Part shown: piece by piece, positions 30,280 through 38,263 of the stretch
Layout: the number at the start of each line of letters is the position of its first letter
How positions within the stretch are numbered: the first letter of the stretch is position 1
Source of the DNA: CAKUFA01 sp963646285
GTDB taxonomy: Bacteria; Bacillota; Clostridia; Christensenellales; Aristaeellaceae
Direction of reading: 5' to 3'
Assembly (NCBI GenBank): GCA_963646285.1
Contig: CAVIWF010000022.1
Coordinates: forward strand, 1-38,291
DNA length: 38,291 nt
Translations under genes and position numbers: made by a program
Notes under the pieces: model-generated
Seen by the model: the letters and a program-made list of their open reading frames with translations, nothing else
Told to the model about the DNA's origin: nothing
Database searches by the model: none

Positions 30280-30600
30280 TTATTCGTCCGGCAGTTCGTC
30301 ATAGACAAGGATACCGTCATAATTGTACAGCTCCGGGTGATGGAATTGCTTTAGTCCGACGGCGTACAGCAATGTGCCGGAATAAGTGGCTGCACCATCT
30401 TCATCTCCATGCAGCACATAATCCAGCAATTCTTCAATGTCTTCATCATAGTCGTACACCAGATCAAGAGCGCCCCAGACAAAATCCGCATCATGAGAAA
30501 CCGTCATCAGCGCATCCACAAGCTTCTGCGCCAAAGGATCGTCTTCGCACAGTTCATCAATGCGTTTACCGTACTCGGTGTGCCCGGTCAATCCTTTCAT
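30280..30600 (-). CDS. Family C partner, putative immunity protein of the portal-fused effector
   Basis: 106 residues from the ATG preceded by AGGAGG; it overlaps the end of the effector by 35 bases. Very acidic (WGALDLVYDYDEDIEELLDY, HGDEDGAATYSG, ending VYDELPDE). No family recognised and no similarity to family A or B partners that I can see. The acid character would suit binding a basic RNase-like domain such as that fused to the portal. Confidence 0.65.
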   Translation of the reverse strand: MKGLTGHTEYGKRIDELCEDDPLAQKLVDALMTVSHDADFVWGALDLVYDYDEDIEELLDYVLHGDEDGAATYSGTLLYAVGLKQFHHPELYNYDGILVYDELPDE

Positions 30601-31312
30601 TTTCTCTTTTCCTCCTGTTGCGATTTTTCCCTGCATTGACTTTCACCCTGTCAATGATGCGGAGAATGTTATAATCTTCGTTCTTTTCAAGAGTGTATCT
30701 CACGCCGCCCATTTCCGTGGTCATGACGGGTGCTTTCCGCTGCTCTGGCGTGGCGTACTGCATGATGTGGCTGGTCAGCTGAGCGTATTCCTTCTTGGGA
30801 ATCCTGATGCCGCCTTTGCCAGCACCCTTGCTACTACTTCGCCGCTTTTTGCCGGACTCCTTCCTGGTGGCGGCATTTTCTGTGGAGGCACCTCCACCCC
30901 CTTTTTCAACGAACAAGCCGCCTTTCCCTTGGGGGTGGTCTTCCGGGTTCCAGTCCCTGGTGGCTACCTGTTCCGGGCTTTCCTCGGCCTGTCCTGCCAA
31001 GCCTTGCAGCAGGGCTTCCATGCCGCCGCCCTCGTCTCCGCCCTCTTCTTCAGGTGCGCCTTCCTCGCCGCCTTCTTCCTCACCGCCTTGGGGCTGATCA
31101 GCGGCGTTTTCAATGTCTTCGTCCGTGATGTTCGTCCACATGCCGAAGCTCTTGCCTGCCTGCCGCAGCTCCTTCAGGGCGGTCTGCTGAGAGATGATCC
31201 CCGACTGGAACACACTGTTAATGGCGCTTGCGGTTTGCTGGATCAGGCTTGCTCGTTCTTCATCCGATGTATCCCGGATGGGGTTAAACTCGAAATCCAG
31301 ATCATCCGGCAC
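30566..31312 (-). pseudogene. Portal protein C-terminus fused to a family C effector domain (5' truncated)
   Basis: 248 readable residues. Residues 1-70 (DDLDFEFNPIRDTSDEERAS, SGIISQQTALKELRQ) match the C-terminal end of phage portal proteins of the DUF1073/HI1409 type. An acidic Glu/Gly linker (75-110) leads to the cassette motif WNPEDHPQGKGGLF (121-134), then a basic C-terminal domain (165-248) with IRIPKKEYAQLTSHIMQYAT, YTLEKNEDYNILRIIDRV and an Arg/Lys-rich tail, plausibly an RNase of BECR type. The fusion would put the effector inside the capsid. The portal body is missing: the frame breaks at about 31333 against the IS630 remnant. Confidence 0.65.
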
Positions 31313-31339
31313 GGCACCAATGACGAAAAATCATGCTGA

Positions 31340-31749
31340 GATCTAAGCATCCCCAAAACCCAAAGGGCTGATGATGAAACAATTCAGACATCATAATTTT
31401 GGTGATACCCTGCTGCAACACTTCATGCTGAACGTATTTCTTGAGGAGCTTTCGAAGCAATGCGCCGGCGATGATTTTTGTGCTCGTCAGTGATGGAGCG
31501 GTGTGGCATACATCCTCTACGATAGTGATTCCCGAAAACATCACCATCGTTAACATTCCACCCTACACGTCGGAAATGAACCTGATTGAACAGATATGGC
31601 AGGAACTTCGAACGGAATGTTTCAAAAACGAGGTCTTTCAAACACCGGAAAAGGTTGTTGATCACCTTTGACAGACAATCAACAACCTCGCAGTGGAAAC
31701 GATTCCGAGTATTACTTTGAGAAATTGGATATTAAACATATTTCATTGA
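31340..31749 (+). pseudogene. IS630-family transposase remnant
   Basis: The C-terminal DDE domain is readable: LVSDGAVWHTS (catalytic Asp), PENITIVNIPPYTSEMNLIEQIWQEL (catalytic Glu), then an in-frame TGA at 31669 and the normal ending QTINNLAVETIPSITLRNWI. An upstream piece in another frame (LLQHFMLNVFLEELSKQCAGDD) shows a frameshift before the first Asp. The N-terminal half and the ends are lost. Its insertion probably truncated the portal gene. Confidence 0.8.
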
Positions 31750-31772
31750 GACTCGTATCAGAGATATAAAGG

Positions 31773-31805
31773 TTTCCCCTCTCTCCGTGATGGAAAGAGG
31801 GGAAA
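31773..31805 (-). terminator. Hairpin after the BspA-like gene
   Basis: TTTCCCCTCTCTCC pairs with GGAAAGAGGGGAAA around five bases. The T-tract on the minus strand is weak (CCTTTAT), yet the position 7 bases past the stop makes it the likely transcript end. Confidence 0.65.
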
Positions 31806-31811
31806 TAATGT

Positions 31812-33194
31812 TTAGTTCAGCCAAGAAAGATCATCCTGCTGTCCTTCAATGGAATAACCGAAGCTGTTTTCATTACACCATAGCTCTGCATATGAGCCAG
31901 CATCTACAATAAAGGTAGAGCCTTTGGGGAAGGCATCTGTTGCAATTTTCTTAACTGTTGAAGGCAGGTAGTAGTCAACCACATCAACATTATTTGTAAA
32001 CGCTTTTGATTTGATTTCCACAACATGCTGAGGAATGTTAATCAACAAATTGAATCCGGCAGGCAGAAACGTAACTTCTTCATTTATTTCAAGTGTTTCC
32101 AATATTTCTGCGGCATTTAGAATCGTTGTCCCCTTTGAGAGGGATGTATCAGAATAGAAAGCATAATCGCCCCAAGTCTTGATTTTACTCAATGCGCTTT
32201 CGGAAATATCAATTTCAACAGAATAGACATTGCGCAGCACGTCCTTCAAGCCAGCAAAAGCATAGCTGCCAACTTCTGTGATATTGCTCGACTTAATAAT
32301 GACCTTGTGCTGAATATTCAAAAAGGCCTCGTCAGGAATACAGGTCAGTTGACTATTGGCCGGAATCGTAATGGTGTTGCGTACGCTACCATCATCAACA
32401 TTTGCAAAAGCCCTCTGGCCAATACTTGCAACAGAAGCCGGAATTTCAAAGCTTTCCAACATGCAACCTTCAAACGCCGAAGCACCAATCGAAACCAGAT
32501 TTGCCGGAAGCAGGCTGCCCTCCCCTTCAAGCCGTCCACCCTCAAACGCATGGTCTCATATCGTTTTGAGTGTAGACGGCAACGAAAGCCAAATGGTCGA
32601 CATACCCGACTCTGTGGAGCTTTTGCACAATGCATAGTTTTGTATTGAAACGATTCCTTCTGGGATAGAAATAGATGTAGATATAGGCACTGCAACCAAT
32701 GCCTTTTGCTGTTTCTGGTACAAAACACCATCTATCTCCGCAAAGTAGCTGTGATTAGGTGCAACCTTAAACTGAATACCAGTGCAGTTGATAAAAGCAC
32801 CATCACCAATGTGCTGTACGCTTGCGGGAATATTGATGGATGAAAGATTTGCATCCATAAACGCAAAGTTGCCAATTGATTTAACACTATCAGGAAGCGT
32901 AACGCCTACTGCTTTCCACGTGCAGAGGATTCTTTCGTACGAGGCGACATCAGGATAGTTATATTCTGGGTTAAACGCATTGTCACCAATAGAGGACACG
33001 ACATAACCGTCAATCATGTTAGGAACATAGATATCGCCCGAGCTTTCCGCCCATTTATACTTAGTAATCTCAATCGTGCCATTGCCTTTTATTTCATAGG
33101 TATAAAGTCCACTTGTCCGCACATTATCAGCCATCGCTGGTATTGCCGTCAAAAGTAGCATACACGCAAGCACCGCAGCCAATATCTTTTTCAT
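31812..33194 (-). pseudogene. BspA-like leucine-rich-repeat secreted protein, interrupted by one TGA
   Basis: The intact frame would give 460 residues. Signal peptide MKKILAAVLACMLLLTAIPAMA, GGAGG before ATG. LRR_5 repeats of BspA type run throughout (VTLPDSVKSIGNFAFMDANLSSINIPASVQHIGDGAF, and in the second part LVSIGASAFEGC, ESFEIPASVASIGQRAF, STVKKIATDAFPKGSTFIV). At 32556..32558 the codon is TGA in LKTI-stop-DHAFEGG, where the repeat consensus has Gly (GGA); reading continues in the same frame to 31812. One G-to-T change explains it. BspA-like proteins are surface adhesins in gut bacteria. Confidence 0.8.
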
Positions 33195-33628
33195 TTTATC
33201 TGTTCCTCCATTCGTTTCTGTTCCCGTTCCAATGCCCTCTTGTAAGAGGTTGTCTTTGAACACAGCGTTTTGACAATCTGCTGTCCCTGCATGACGATCT
33301 CTTCCAGTCCATCGGTGGTTAGATTCTGTTTCATCAGAGAATGGATCATGTCATTTCGCGTTCTGCTCCAAACTTCAATTTCTTCCAGCATGTCTGGTAT
33401 AATATATTTGCAAATTACACCGCCTTTTGCTAACAGCTTACGGATTGCTTTCAGCTTTTCCATCAGTCCAGCTCTGTCACGCAACTTTATGCCGGAATGA
33501 TACAAAATTGATTCTGTTCGATCTTCTATGATGGCATATTCGATGAACAGTGCTTCCAGCAGGAAATGATTGTCCATTGCCTTTTTCAGCCTGCCCATCT
33601 GCTCTTTGTAGTTGCCGTATTTCTCCAT
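33191..33628 (-). CDS. HEPN-like protein with RNxxxH motif
   Basis: 145 residues from the ATG at MEKYGNYKEQM; an upstream extension to 33745 looks like unrelated junk. All-helical: MGRLKKAMDNHFLLEALFIEYAIIEDRTESIL, then EVWSRTRNDMIHSLMKQ with R-N-D-M-I-H at residues 91-96, the HEPN RNase/ligand motif Rx4-6H. The stop overlaps the ATG of the BspA-like gene (ATGA). HEPN proteins act as RNases in toxin-antitoxin and defence systems, but no nucleotidyltransferase partner is adjacent, so the role here is open. Confidence 0.6.
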   Translation of the reverse strand: MEKYGNYKEQMGRLKKAMDNHFLLEALFIEYAIIEDRTESILYHSGIKLRDRAGLMEKLKAIRKLLAKGGVICKYIIPDMLEEIEVWSRTRNDMIHSLMKQNLTTDGLEEIVMQGQQIVKTLCSKTTSYKRALEREQKRMEEQIK

Positions 33629-33941
33629 GTTGGTGATTTCGTTCGTAGCAATCACGCTCCATCCACCATTTCTTCCTGCACCCCAAGGCAAATATCCTGC
33701 CGGTCGAACGTCAGCTTGATGATCTGCCCATGTTCTTTCTGTCATGTCATCTGCATTGCGGTCTGTTCTTCGCAGCGCGGCTTACGCATACTGCAAAATG
33801 TCCACACAGCTGATACCCTTGCAGATATTCAGCCTGTCAAACTGCTTTTGCAGCTTCGTCCCTTGGTTTCTCGGCTACTTTCCAAGCAAAAGCATCATTG
33901 TGCCCCCCTTCCTTTCCTTTTACGAAGATATGACTATGATT
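33629..33941. other. Degraded stretch upstream of the HEPN gene
   Basis: About 310 bases with several short minus-strand frames that look like protein fragments (for example KLTFDRQDICLGVQEEMVDG, and KLQKQFDRLNICKGISCVDI), each ended by a stop. It appears to be a decayed gene; I cannot name it. Confidence 0.4.
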
Positions 33942-33970
33942 ATTGTAACTCAAAAGAAAGGTAAACGCAA
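33942..33970 (-). promoter_or_regulatory. Possible promoter for the HEPN/BspA transcript
   Basis: Minus strand TTGCGT, 17 bases, TACAAT. It is about 310 bases before the HEPN start, with only decayed sequence in between, so it may be the promoter of the lost gene. Confidence 0.35.
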
Positions 33971-34040
33971 TACATTTACCCTCTATTTTACTATTGTACT
34001 CCTACAAACTGGACTGGTCCCCAATGAATTCATGCCTTGC

Positions 34041-34099
34041 TTTTATTGCAACACGGAATTCTTGCTTGAATTTACTTTTTATTGCAACACGGAATTCTT
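34041..34099. repeat. Two 23-bp direct repeats upstream of tRNA-Leu
   Basis: TTTTATTGCAACACGGAATT plus CTT occurs at 34041..34063 and 34077..34099 without mismatch, 36 bases apart. It lies just before the tRNA promoter and may be a duplicated short segment. Confidence 0.75.
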
Positions 34100-34102
34100 T
34101 TC

Positions 34103-34131
34103 TTGCTTTTTCCGCAAAGTTGTGCTATACT
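34103..34131 (+). promoter_or_regulatory. Promoter of tRNA-Leu
   Basis: TTGCTT, 17 bases, TATACT, 17 bases before the tRNA 5' end, giving the short leader normal for tRNA genes. Confidence 0.65.
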
Positions 34132-34148
34132 TGCAGACGCTGATGCAT

Positions 34149-34231
34149 GCCGGTGTGTCGGAATGGCAGACGAGGCAGACTCAAAATCTGTTGTATGCGA
34201 GTACGTGTGGGTTCGAGTCCCACCACCGGCA
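34149..34231 (+). tRNA. tRNA-Leu (anticodon CAA)
   Basis: Acceptor arms GCCGGTG and CACCGGC pair fully. The anticodon loop CTCAAAA between GCAGA and TCTGT-type arms gives anticodon CAA. A long variable arm (GTTGTATGCGAGTACG region) and the GTTCGAGTCC T-loop mark a class II leucine tRNA. CCA is not encoded (CGA follows the discriminator A). Confidence 0.95.
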
Positions 34232-34244
34232 CGAAGCCAGTATC

Positions 34245-34289
34245 ATCCGAATCGGTTCTTCCCAGTGGAGAACTGATTCGGATGTTTTT
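34245..34289 (+). terminator. Terminator of tRNA-Leu
   Basis: ATCCGAATCGGTTCT pairs with AGAACTGATTCGGAT with one mismatch around a 9-base loop and is followed by G and five T's. Confidence 0.85.
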
Positions 34290-34435
34290 GTTTTCTCAGC
34301 AAGATAATGAGCAGACTGCTTACGTTCATAGGCGGCGCACACAGGGGACAGGGCTGCTCCCATGATCAAGCTGGCGATTTCATGAAAATCACCGAAGAAA
34401 ATCTTGTTTTTCACAAAGAAAGTTCGCCTTTTCCC

Positions 34436-34464
34436 TTGAAAAAGCCGGTTCGTTCCATTATAAT
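34436..34464 (+). promoter_or_regulatory. Promoter of the BMP-type ABC transporter operon
   Basis: TTGAAA, 17 bases, TATAAT. The start point would be near 34471, which rules out upstream in-frame start codons of the ATPase gene and leaves ATG 34487 or GTG 34517. Confidence 0.75.
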
Positions 34465-34486
34465 AGTCGTGTTTGACAGGAATCCT

Positions 34487-36049
34487 ATGAGACTGATTGG
34501 TAAAGAGGGTGTTTGCGTGCAGGAGACCACCGCCCATGAGGAGCGCCTTGACGCCATCCGGCTGGAAGGGCTTTGCAAGTCCTTCGGCCCGGTGAAGGCC
34601 AACCATAACGTGAACCTGACCGTCCGCCGGGGAGAAATTCTCGCCCTGTTGGGGGAAAACGGCAGCGGCAAAACCACGCTGATGAATACGCTCAGCGGCA
34701 TTTATAAGCCGGACAGCGGACAGATTTATATCAACGGGAAAAGTGTGGCCATCCGCAGCCCGAAGGAAGCCATTGACCTGGGCATTGGCATGATTCACCA
34801 GCACTTTAAGCTGGTGGATGTGATGACCGCCCGGGAAAACATTCTCCTGGGCACTGGGGGCAAGCTGGCGCAGACTCCCGAATCTCTTAAGAAACTCTTC
34901 GGGCTGGAGTGCGACCTGGATAAGAAGATTTACAACATGTCTGTAGGCGAAAAACAGACGGTGGAAATCCTGAAGGTGCTCTCCCGGGGTGCAGACATCC
35001 TGATTCTGGACGAGCCTACCGCCGTGCTGACCCCTCAGGAAACGGAAATGCTTTTCGCCATCCTGCGGAAGATGCGGCGGGAAGGCCACGCCGTGGTGAT
35101 CATCACCCACAAATTGCAGGAGGTACTGGACATCTCCGATCGGGTGACCATCCTGCGCAAGGGTGAAACTGTGGGCACCGTGATCACTGCTGACACCACC
35201 GTGCAGGAGCTGACGGAAAAGATGGTAGGTCGTCCTGTGTCCCTGTCCATCCGACGGGAAGAGCAGGAAGCAGGAGAAACCTTGCTGGACGTGCATGCCC
35301 TCTCCGTTACCGGCAATGATGGGGTCAAGCGGCTGGATCAGGTTTCCTTCCAGCTGCATGCGGGAGAAATCCTTGGCGTGTGCGGCGTGGCAGGCAGCGG
35401 TCAGAAGGAGCTGTGCGAAGCCATTGCCGGGCTGCAGCATCCCTCTGCCGGTTCCATTTTGCTGGACGGCAAGCGGGTGGACGGACTGAGCCCCCGGGAA
35501 ATCATCCGCAAGGGCATTTCCCTTTCCTTTATTCCGGAAGATCGGCTGGGCATGGGCTTGGTAGGCACCATGAGCATTGCCGATAACATGATGCTGAAAA
35601 CCTATGCCGATCAGAAAGGCTTCTTCCTGAAACGGAAGGGATCCCGGGAGCTGGCACGGAAGCTGGTCAACAAGCTGGAAATCAGCACGCCCTCCATTTT
35701 CACACCGGTGAAGAAGCTGTCCGGCGGCAATGTGCAGAAGGTGCTGCTGGGGCGGGAGATTGACTGTAACCCTCGGGTGCTGATCACCGCCTATGCGGTT
35801 CGTGGATTGGACATTAACTCCTCCTACATGGTGTACGATCTGCTGAATGAACAGAAGCGCAAAGGCGTAGGCATCCTCTTTGTGGGTGAAGACTTGGATG
35901 TGCTGCTGGAAATGTGCGACAGGATTCTGGTACTGTGCGGCGGCAAGGTGACGGCCATCATTCCTGCCCGGTTTGCCACCAAGGATCTGCTGGGGATGAA
36001 GATGACCGGCGCACTGAGCGCAGAGGAAATGGAGGACGACTATGTCTGA
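34487..36049 (+). CDS. ABC importer ATPase with two ATP-binding domains (nucleoside/sugar, BMP family)
   Basis: 520 residues from ATG 34487; GTG 34517, ten codons on and with AGAGGG before it, is an equally good start. First domain: Walker A GENGSGKT at 56-63, IHQHFKLVDVMTARENI, signature MSVGEKQ, Walker B ILILDEPTAVL. Second domain: degenerate Walker A GVAGSGQKEL, SFIPEDRLGMGLV, signature LSGGNVQK and a changed Walker B (VLITAYAVRGLD), so only the first site is likely to be fully active, as is common in this family (YufO/NupO, RbsA). It energises purine nucleoside or sugar uptake. Operon with the two permeases downstream. Confidence 0.9.
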   Translation: MRLIGKEGVCVQETTAHEERLDAIRLEGLCKSFGPVKANHNVNLTVRRGEILALLGENGSGKTTLMNTLSGIYKPDSGQIYINGKSVAIRSPKEAIDLGIGMIHQHFKLVDVMTARENILLGTGGKLAQTPESLKKLFGLECDLDKKIYNMSVGEKQTVEILKVLSRGADILILDEPTAVLTPQETEMLFAILRKMRREGHAVVIITHKLQEVLDISDRVTILRKGETVGTVITADTTVQELTEKMVGRPVSLSIRREEQEAGETLLDVHALSVTGNDGVKRLDQVSFQLHAGEILGVCGVAGSGQKELCEAIAGLQHPSAGSILLDGKRVDGLSPREIIRKGISLSFIPEDRLGMGLVGTMSIADNMMLKTYADQKGFFLKRKGSRELARKLVNKLEISTPSIFTPVKKLSGGNVQKVLLGREIDCNPRVLITAYAVRGLDINSSYMVYDLLNEQKRKGVGILFVGEDLDVLLEMCDRILVLCGGKVTAIIPARFATKDLLGMKMTGALSAEEMEDDYV

Positions 36050-37142
36050 TACAAAAGCTTCCCGTGCGCCTCTGATCCACGTTGTGCAGCGCACCTCCGT
36101 ATCCCTCCTTCGGCAGATGGTCTGCCGCATTGCCGCCATTGTGCTGGCGCTGGGTACCATCAGCGTATTTCTGCTGGTGCTGGGATATAATCCTTTTGAA
36201 ATTTTCGGCACCATGGTGACCGGCTCCCTGGGCACCTCTGTGGCACTGAAGGATACGGTGAAGTATGCCATTCCCTTGTGCATTACTGCCTTGGGCGTGA
36301 CGCTGGCCTTCCGCATGCGGTTCTGGAACGTAGGCGCAGAGGGACAGATTTGCGTGGGCGCCATTGCCGGTAGCTTCTTTGCCTACACCTACGGAGATAC
36401 GTGGCCCAAGTGGCTGCTGATCACGGTGATGCTGATTGCAGGCTTCATTGCAGGCGGCCTGTGGGGCATGATCCCTGCTTATTTCAAGACCAAGTGGGGA
36501 ACGAACGAAACCCTGTTTACCCTGATGCTGAATTACGTGGCCTCCTACTTTATCCAGTACCTGAAGGAAGGCCCCTGGCGGGATCCTCAATCCATGGGCT
36601 TTCCCATTATGCCCCGGTTCGCCAAGGCGGCTCGGATGCCCATGGTGCTGGGGGTGCACATGGGATGGATCATTGCTTTGGCACTGGTGGTACTTGTTTT
36701 CCTGTACATCCGCTATGCCAAGCAGGGCTATGAGCTGACGGTGGTGGGAGAAAACGAGCAAACTGCCCGGTATGCAGGTATGCCGGTGAAGAAGATCATT
36801 CTGCGCACCATGTTCCTTTCTGCCGGTATCTGCGGCTTGGCGGGCATCCTGCAGGCCAGCGGTGCAGATAAGCAGCTGACGGAAACTGTGGCAGGTGGTG
36901 CAGGCTTTACTGCCATTACCATTGCCTGGCTTTCCCGGCTGAGTCCCTTTGCCATTTTGCTGGTGTCCTTCCTCTTCGGTGTCATGGAAAAGGGCAGCGG
37001 CGCAGTGGAAACGGCACTGAAAATTTCTCCTTCCATGGCGGACGTGATGCAGGGCATCATCCTGTTCTTCATGCTGGGGGCTGAATTCTTCATCAACTAC
37101 AAGCTGATGCTGCGGAGCGACAAGGAGGCGACCAAGGAATGA
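36042..37142 (+). CDS. ABC importer permease 1 (YufP/NupP-like)
   Basis: 366 residues, about nine to ten membrane segments, BPD_transp_2 family. The signature FRMRFWNVGAEGQICVGAIAGSF near residue 90 and YARYAGMPVKKIILRTMFLSAGICGLAG-type block near 240-275 are those of the nucleoside permeases encoded after the ATPase. It overlaps the ATPase gene by eight bases and permease 2 by four. Confidence 0.9.
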   Translation: MSDTKASRAPLIHVVQRTSVSLLRQMVCRIAAIVLALGTISVFLLVLGYNPFEIFGTMVTGSLGTSVALKDTVKYAIPLCITALGVTLAFRMRFWNVGAEGQICVGAIAGSFFAYTYGDTWPKWLLITVMLIAGFIAGGLWGMIPAYFKTKWGTNETLFTLMLNYVASYFIQYLKEGPWRDPQSMGFPIMPRFAKAARMPMVLGVHMGWIIALALVVLVFLYIRYAKQGYELTVVGENEQTARYAGMPVKKIILRTMFLSAGICGLAGILQASGADKQLTETVAGGAGFTAITIAWLSRLSPFAILLVSFLFGVMEKGSGAVETALKISPSMADVMQGIILFFMLGAEFFINYKLMLRSDKEATKE

Positions 37143-38107
37143 CGGCTGTGCTTGACTGGCTTTCCAACTTCCTGTATGCGGCGATTCTGGCTGGCGTGCC
37201 CCTGCTCTTTGGCACTTTGGGGGAAATTCTCACCGAAAAGGCTGGCAACATGAACCTGGGCGTGGAGGGCATGATGTACATGGGCGCCGTGTTCGGCTTC
37301 ATGGGCGGCTACTACTGTGACTCGGTGACGGCAGCCATCCTTCTTGCTTTCCTTGGGGGACTGCTGGGAGCAGCCATCTATGCCTTCCTGACTGTTACCT
37401 TGAAGGCAAACCAGAATGTGACCGGCTTGACCCTGACCATCTTCGGTACCGGCCTTGCCAACATGTTGGGCACCAACATGATGAACAACTCCGCCACCGG
37501 CACGGCAGTGTGCTCGGACTTCATCCGGGCCGCTTTCCGGCCCATGGATCTGGGCTTTTTGACGGATATTCCTTACCTGGGCAAGCTGCTGTTCAATCAC
37601 AGCCTGCTGACCTACATTGGCTTGGTACTGGCCTTGGTTGCTGCCTGGTACCTGAACCACACCTCTCACGGGCTGAACCTGCGGGCTGTGGGCGAGAACC
37701 CTGCTGCTGCCGATGCGGCGGGCATTAACGTCAGTGCCTACAAGTATGTGCATATCTTGCTGGGAGGCGGCATCAGCGGCCTTGGCGGTGCGTACATTGC
37801 GCTGGTGACCTGCGGCGGAAGCTGGACGTACAACTGTGTAGGCGGTCAGGGCTGGATTGCTGTGGCACTGGTCATTTTTGCCTCCTGGAGCCCTGCCAAG
37901 GCTATTATCGGTTCCATGGTGTTCGGTGCCCTCAGCGTGCTGCGGCTGTACATTCCGGCTACGGTGATTGATATTCCGGCTTCCGTGTTCTCCATGGTGC
38001 CCTTCCTGGCTACCTGCCTGATTCTGGTACTGTCCTCCATCCGCATGAAGCGGGAAAGGCAGCAGCCTCAGGCCTGCGGTGTAAACTATTTCCGGGAAGA
38101 AAGATGA
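37139..38107 (+). CDS. ABC importer permease 2 (YufQ/NupQ-like)
   Basis: 322 residues, about eight to nine membrane segments. Family blocks: LFGTLGEILTEKAGNMNLGVEGMMYMGA near residue 25 and HGLNLRAVGENPAAADAAGINVSAYKYVHILLGGGISGLGGAYI near 180-215. The ATG lies inside the stop region of permease 1. Completes the transmembrane part of the importer; the lipoprotein binding subunit is not in the window. Confidence 0.9.
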   Translation: MTAVLDWLSNFLYAAILAGVPLLFGTLGEILTEKAGNMNLGVEGMMYMGAVFGFMGGYYCDSVTAAILLAFLGGLLGAAIYAFLTVTLKANQNVTGLTLTIFGTGLANMLGTNMMNNSATGTAVCSDFIRAAFRPMDLGFLTDIPYLGKLLFNHSLLTYIGLVLALVAAWYLNHTSHGLNLRAVGENPAAADAAGINVSAYKYVHILLGGGISGLGGAYIALVTCGGSWTYNCVGGQGWIAVALVIFASWSPAKAIIGSMVFGALSVLRLYIPATVIDIPASVFSMVPFLATCLILVLSSIRMKRERQQPQACGVNYFREER

Positions 38108-38210
38108 CATCCCTGGTTTTCGGATGGCGGGATTCGATCATCTGAATAAACCGTAAATTCCCAAAGTAAGTTCCACAGTGGAAAGCGACATGGGAGTTAG
38201 TGTGAGAAAT

Positions 38211-38263
38211 GCAGCAGGAATAAGTATGGGAAGAGAACAAAAGCAGCAGGAATAAGTACGGGA
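38211..38263. repeat. Two 21-bp direct repeats downstream of the transporter
   Basis: GCAGCAGGAATAAGTATGGG plus A recurs with one mismatch 32 bases later. The rest of 38108..38291 shows no gene, terminator or other structure that I can support. Confidence 0.7.

Larger units (their letters stand above)
29975..31333 (-). mobile_element. Prophage remnant, head arm
   Basis: Minus-strand portal C-terminus with fused effector, its partner gene, a terminator and the start of a minor head protein, in normal phage order. It is cut on the right by an IS630 remnant and on the left by the transporter island, and continues logically with the tail arm at 1..19796. Confidence 0.75.

Noticed and set aside
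31669..32558. TGA used as a sense codon (Gly or Trp)
   Set aside because: The two in-frame TGAs would need different amino acids, many genes in the window end at TGA in coupled ATGA overlaps, and TGG is used freely for Trp. Nonsense mutations explain both.
34149..34231. Prophage integration site at tRNA-Leu
   Set aside because: The prophage lies on the 5' side of the tRNA, separated by the IS remnant and the HEPN/BspA genes, and no duplicate of the tRNA 3' end was seen in the window. The genuine transporter promoter follows on the 3' side.
34181..36364. 727-codon minus-strand open frame opposite the ABC importer genes
   Set aside because: It runs antisense to a clear ATPase gene with Walker motifs, has shadow-frame composition (His/Gln-rich) and crosses the tRNA. 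The same applies to long plus-strand frames opposite the XRE-ImmA and tape measure genes.
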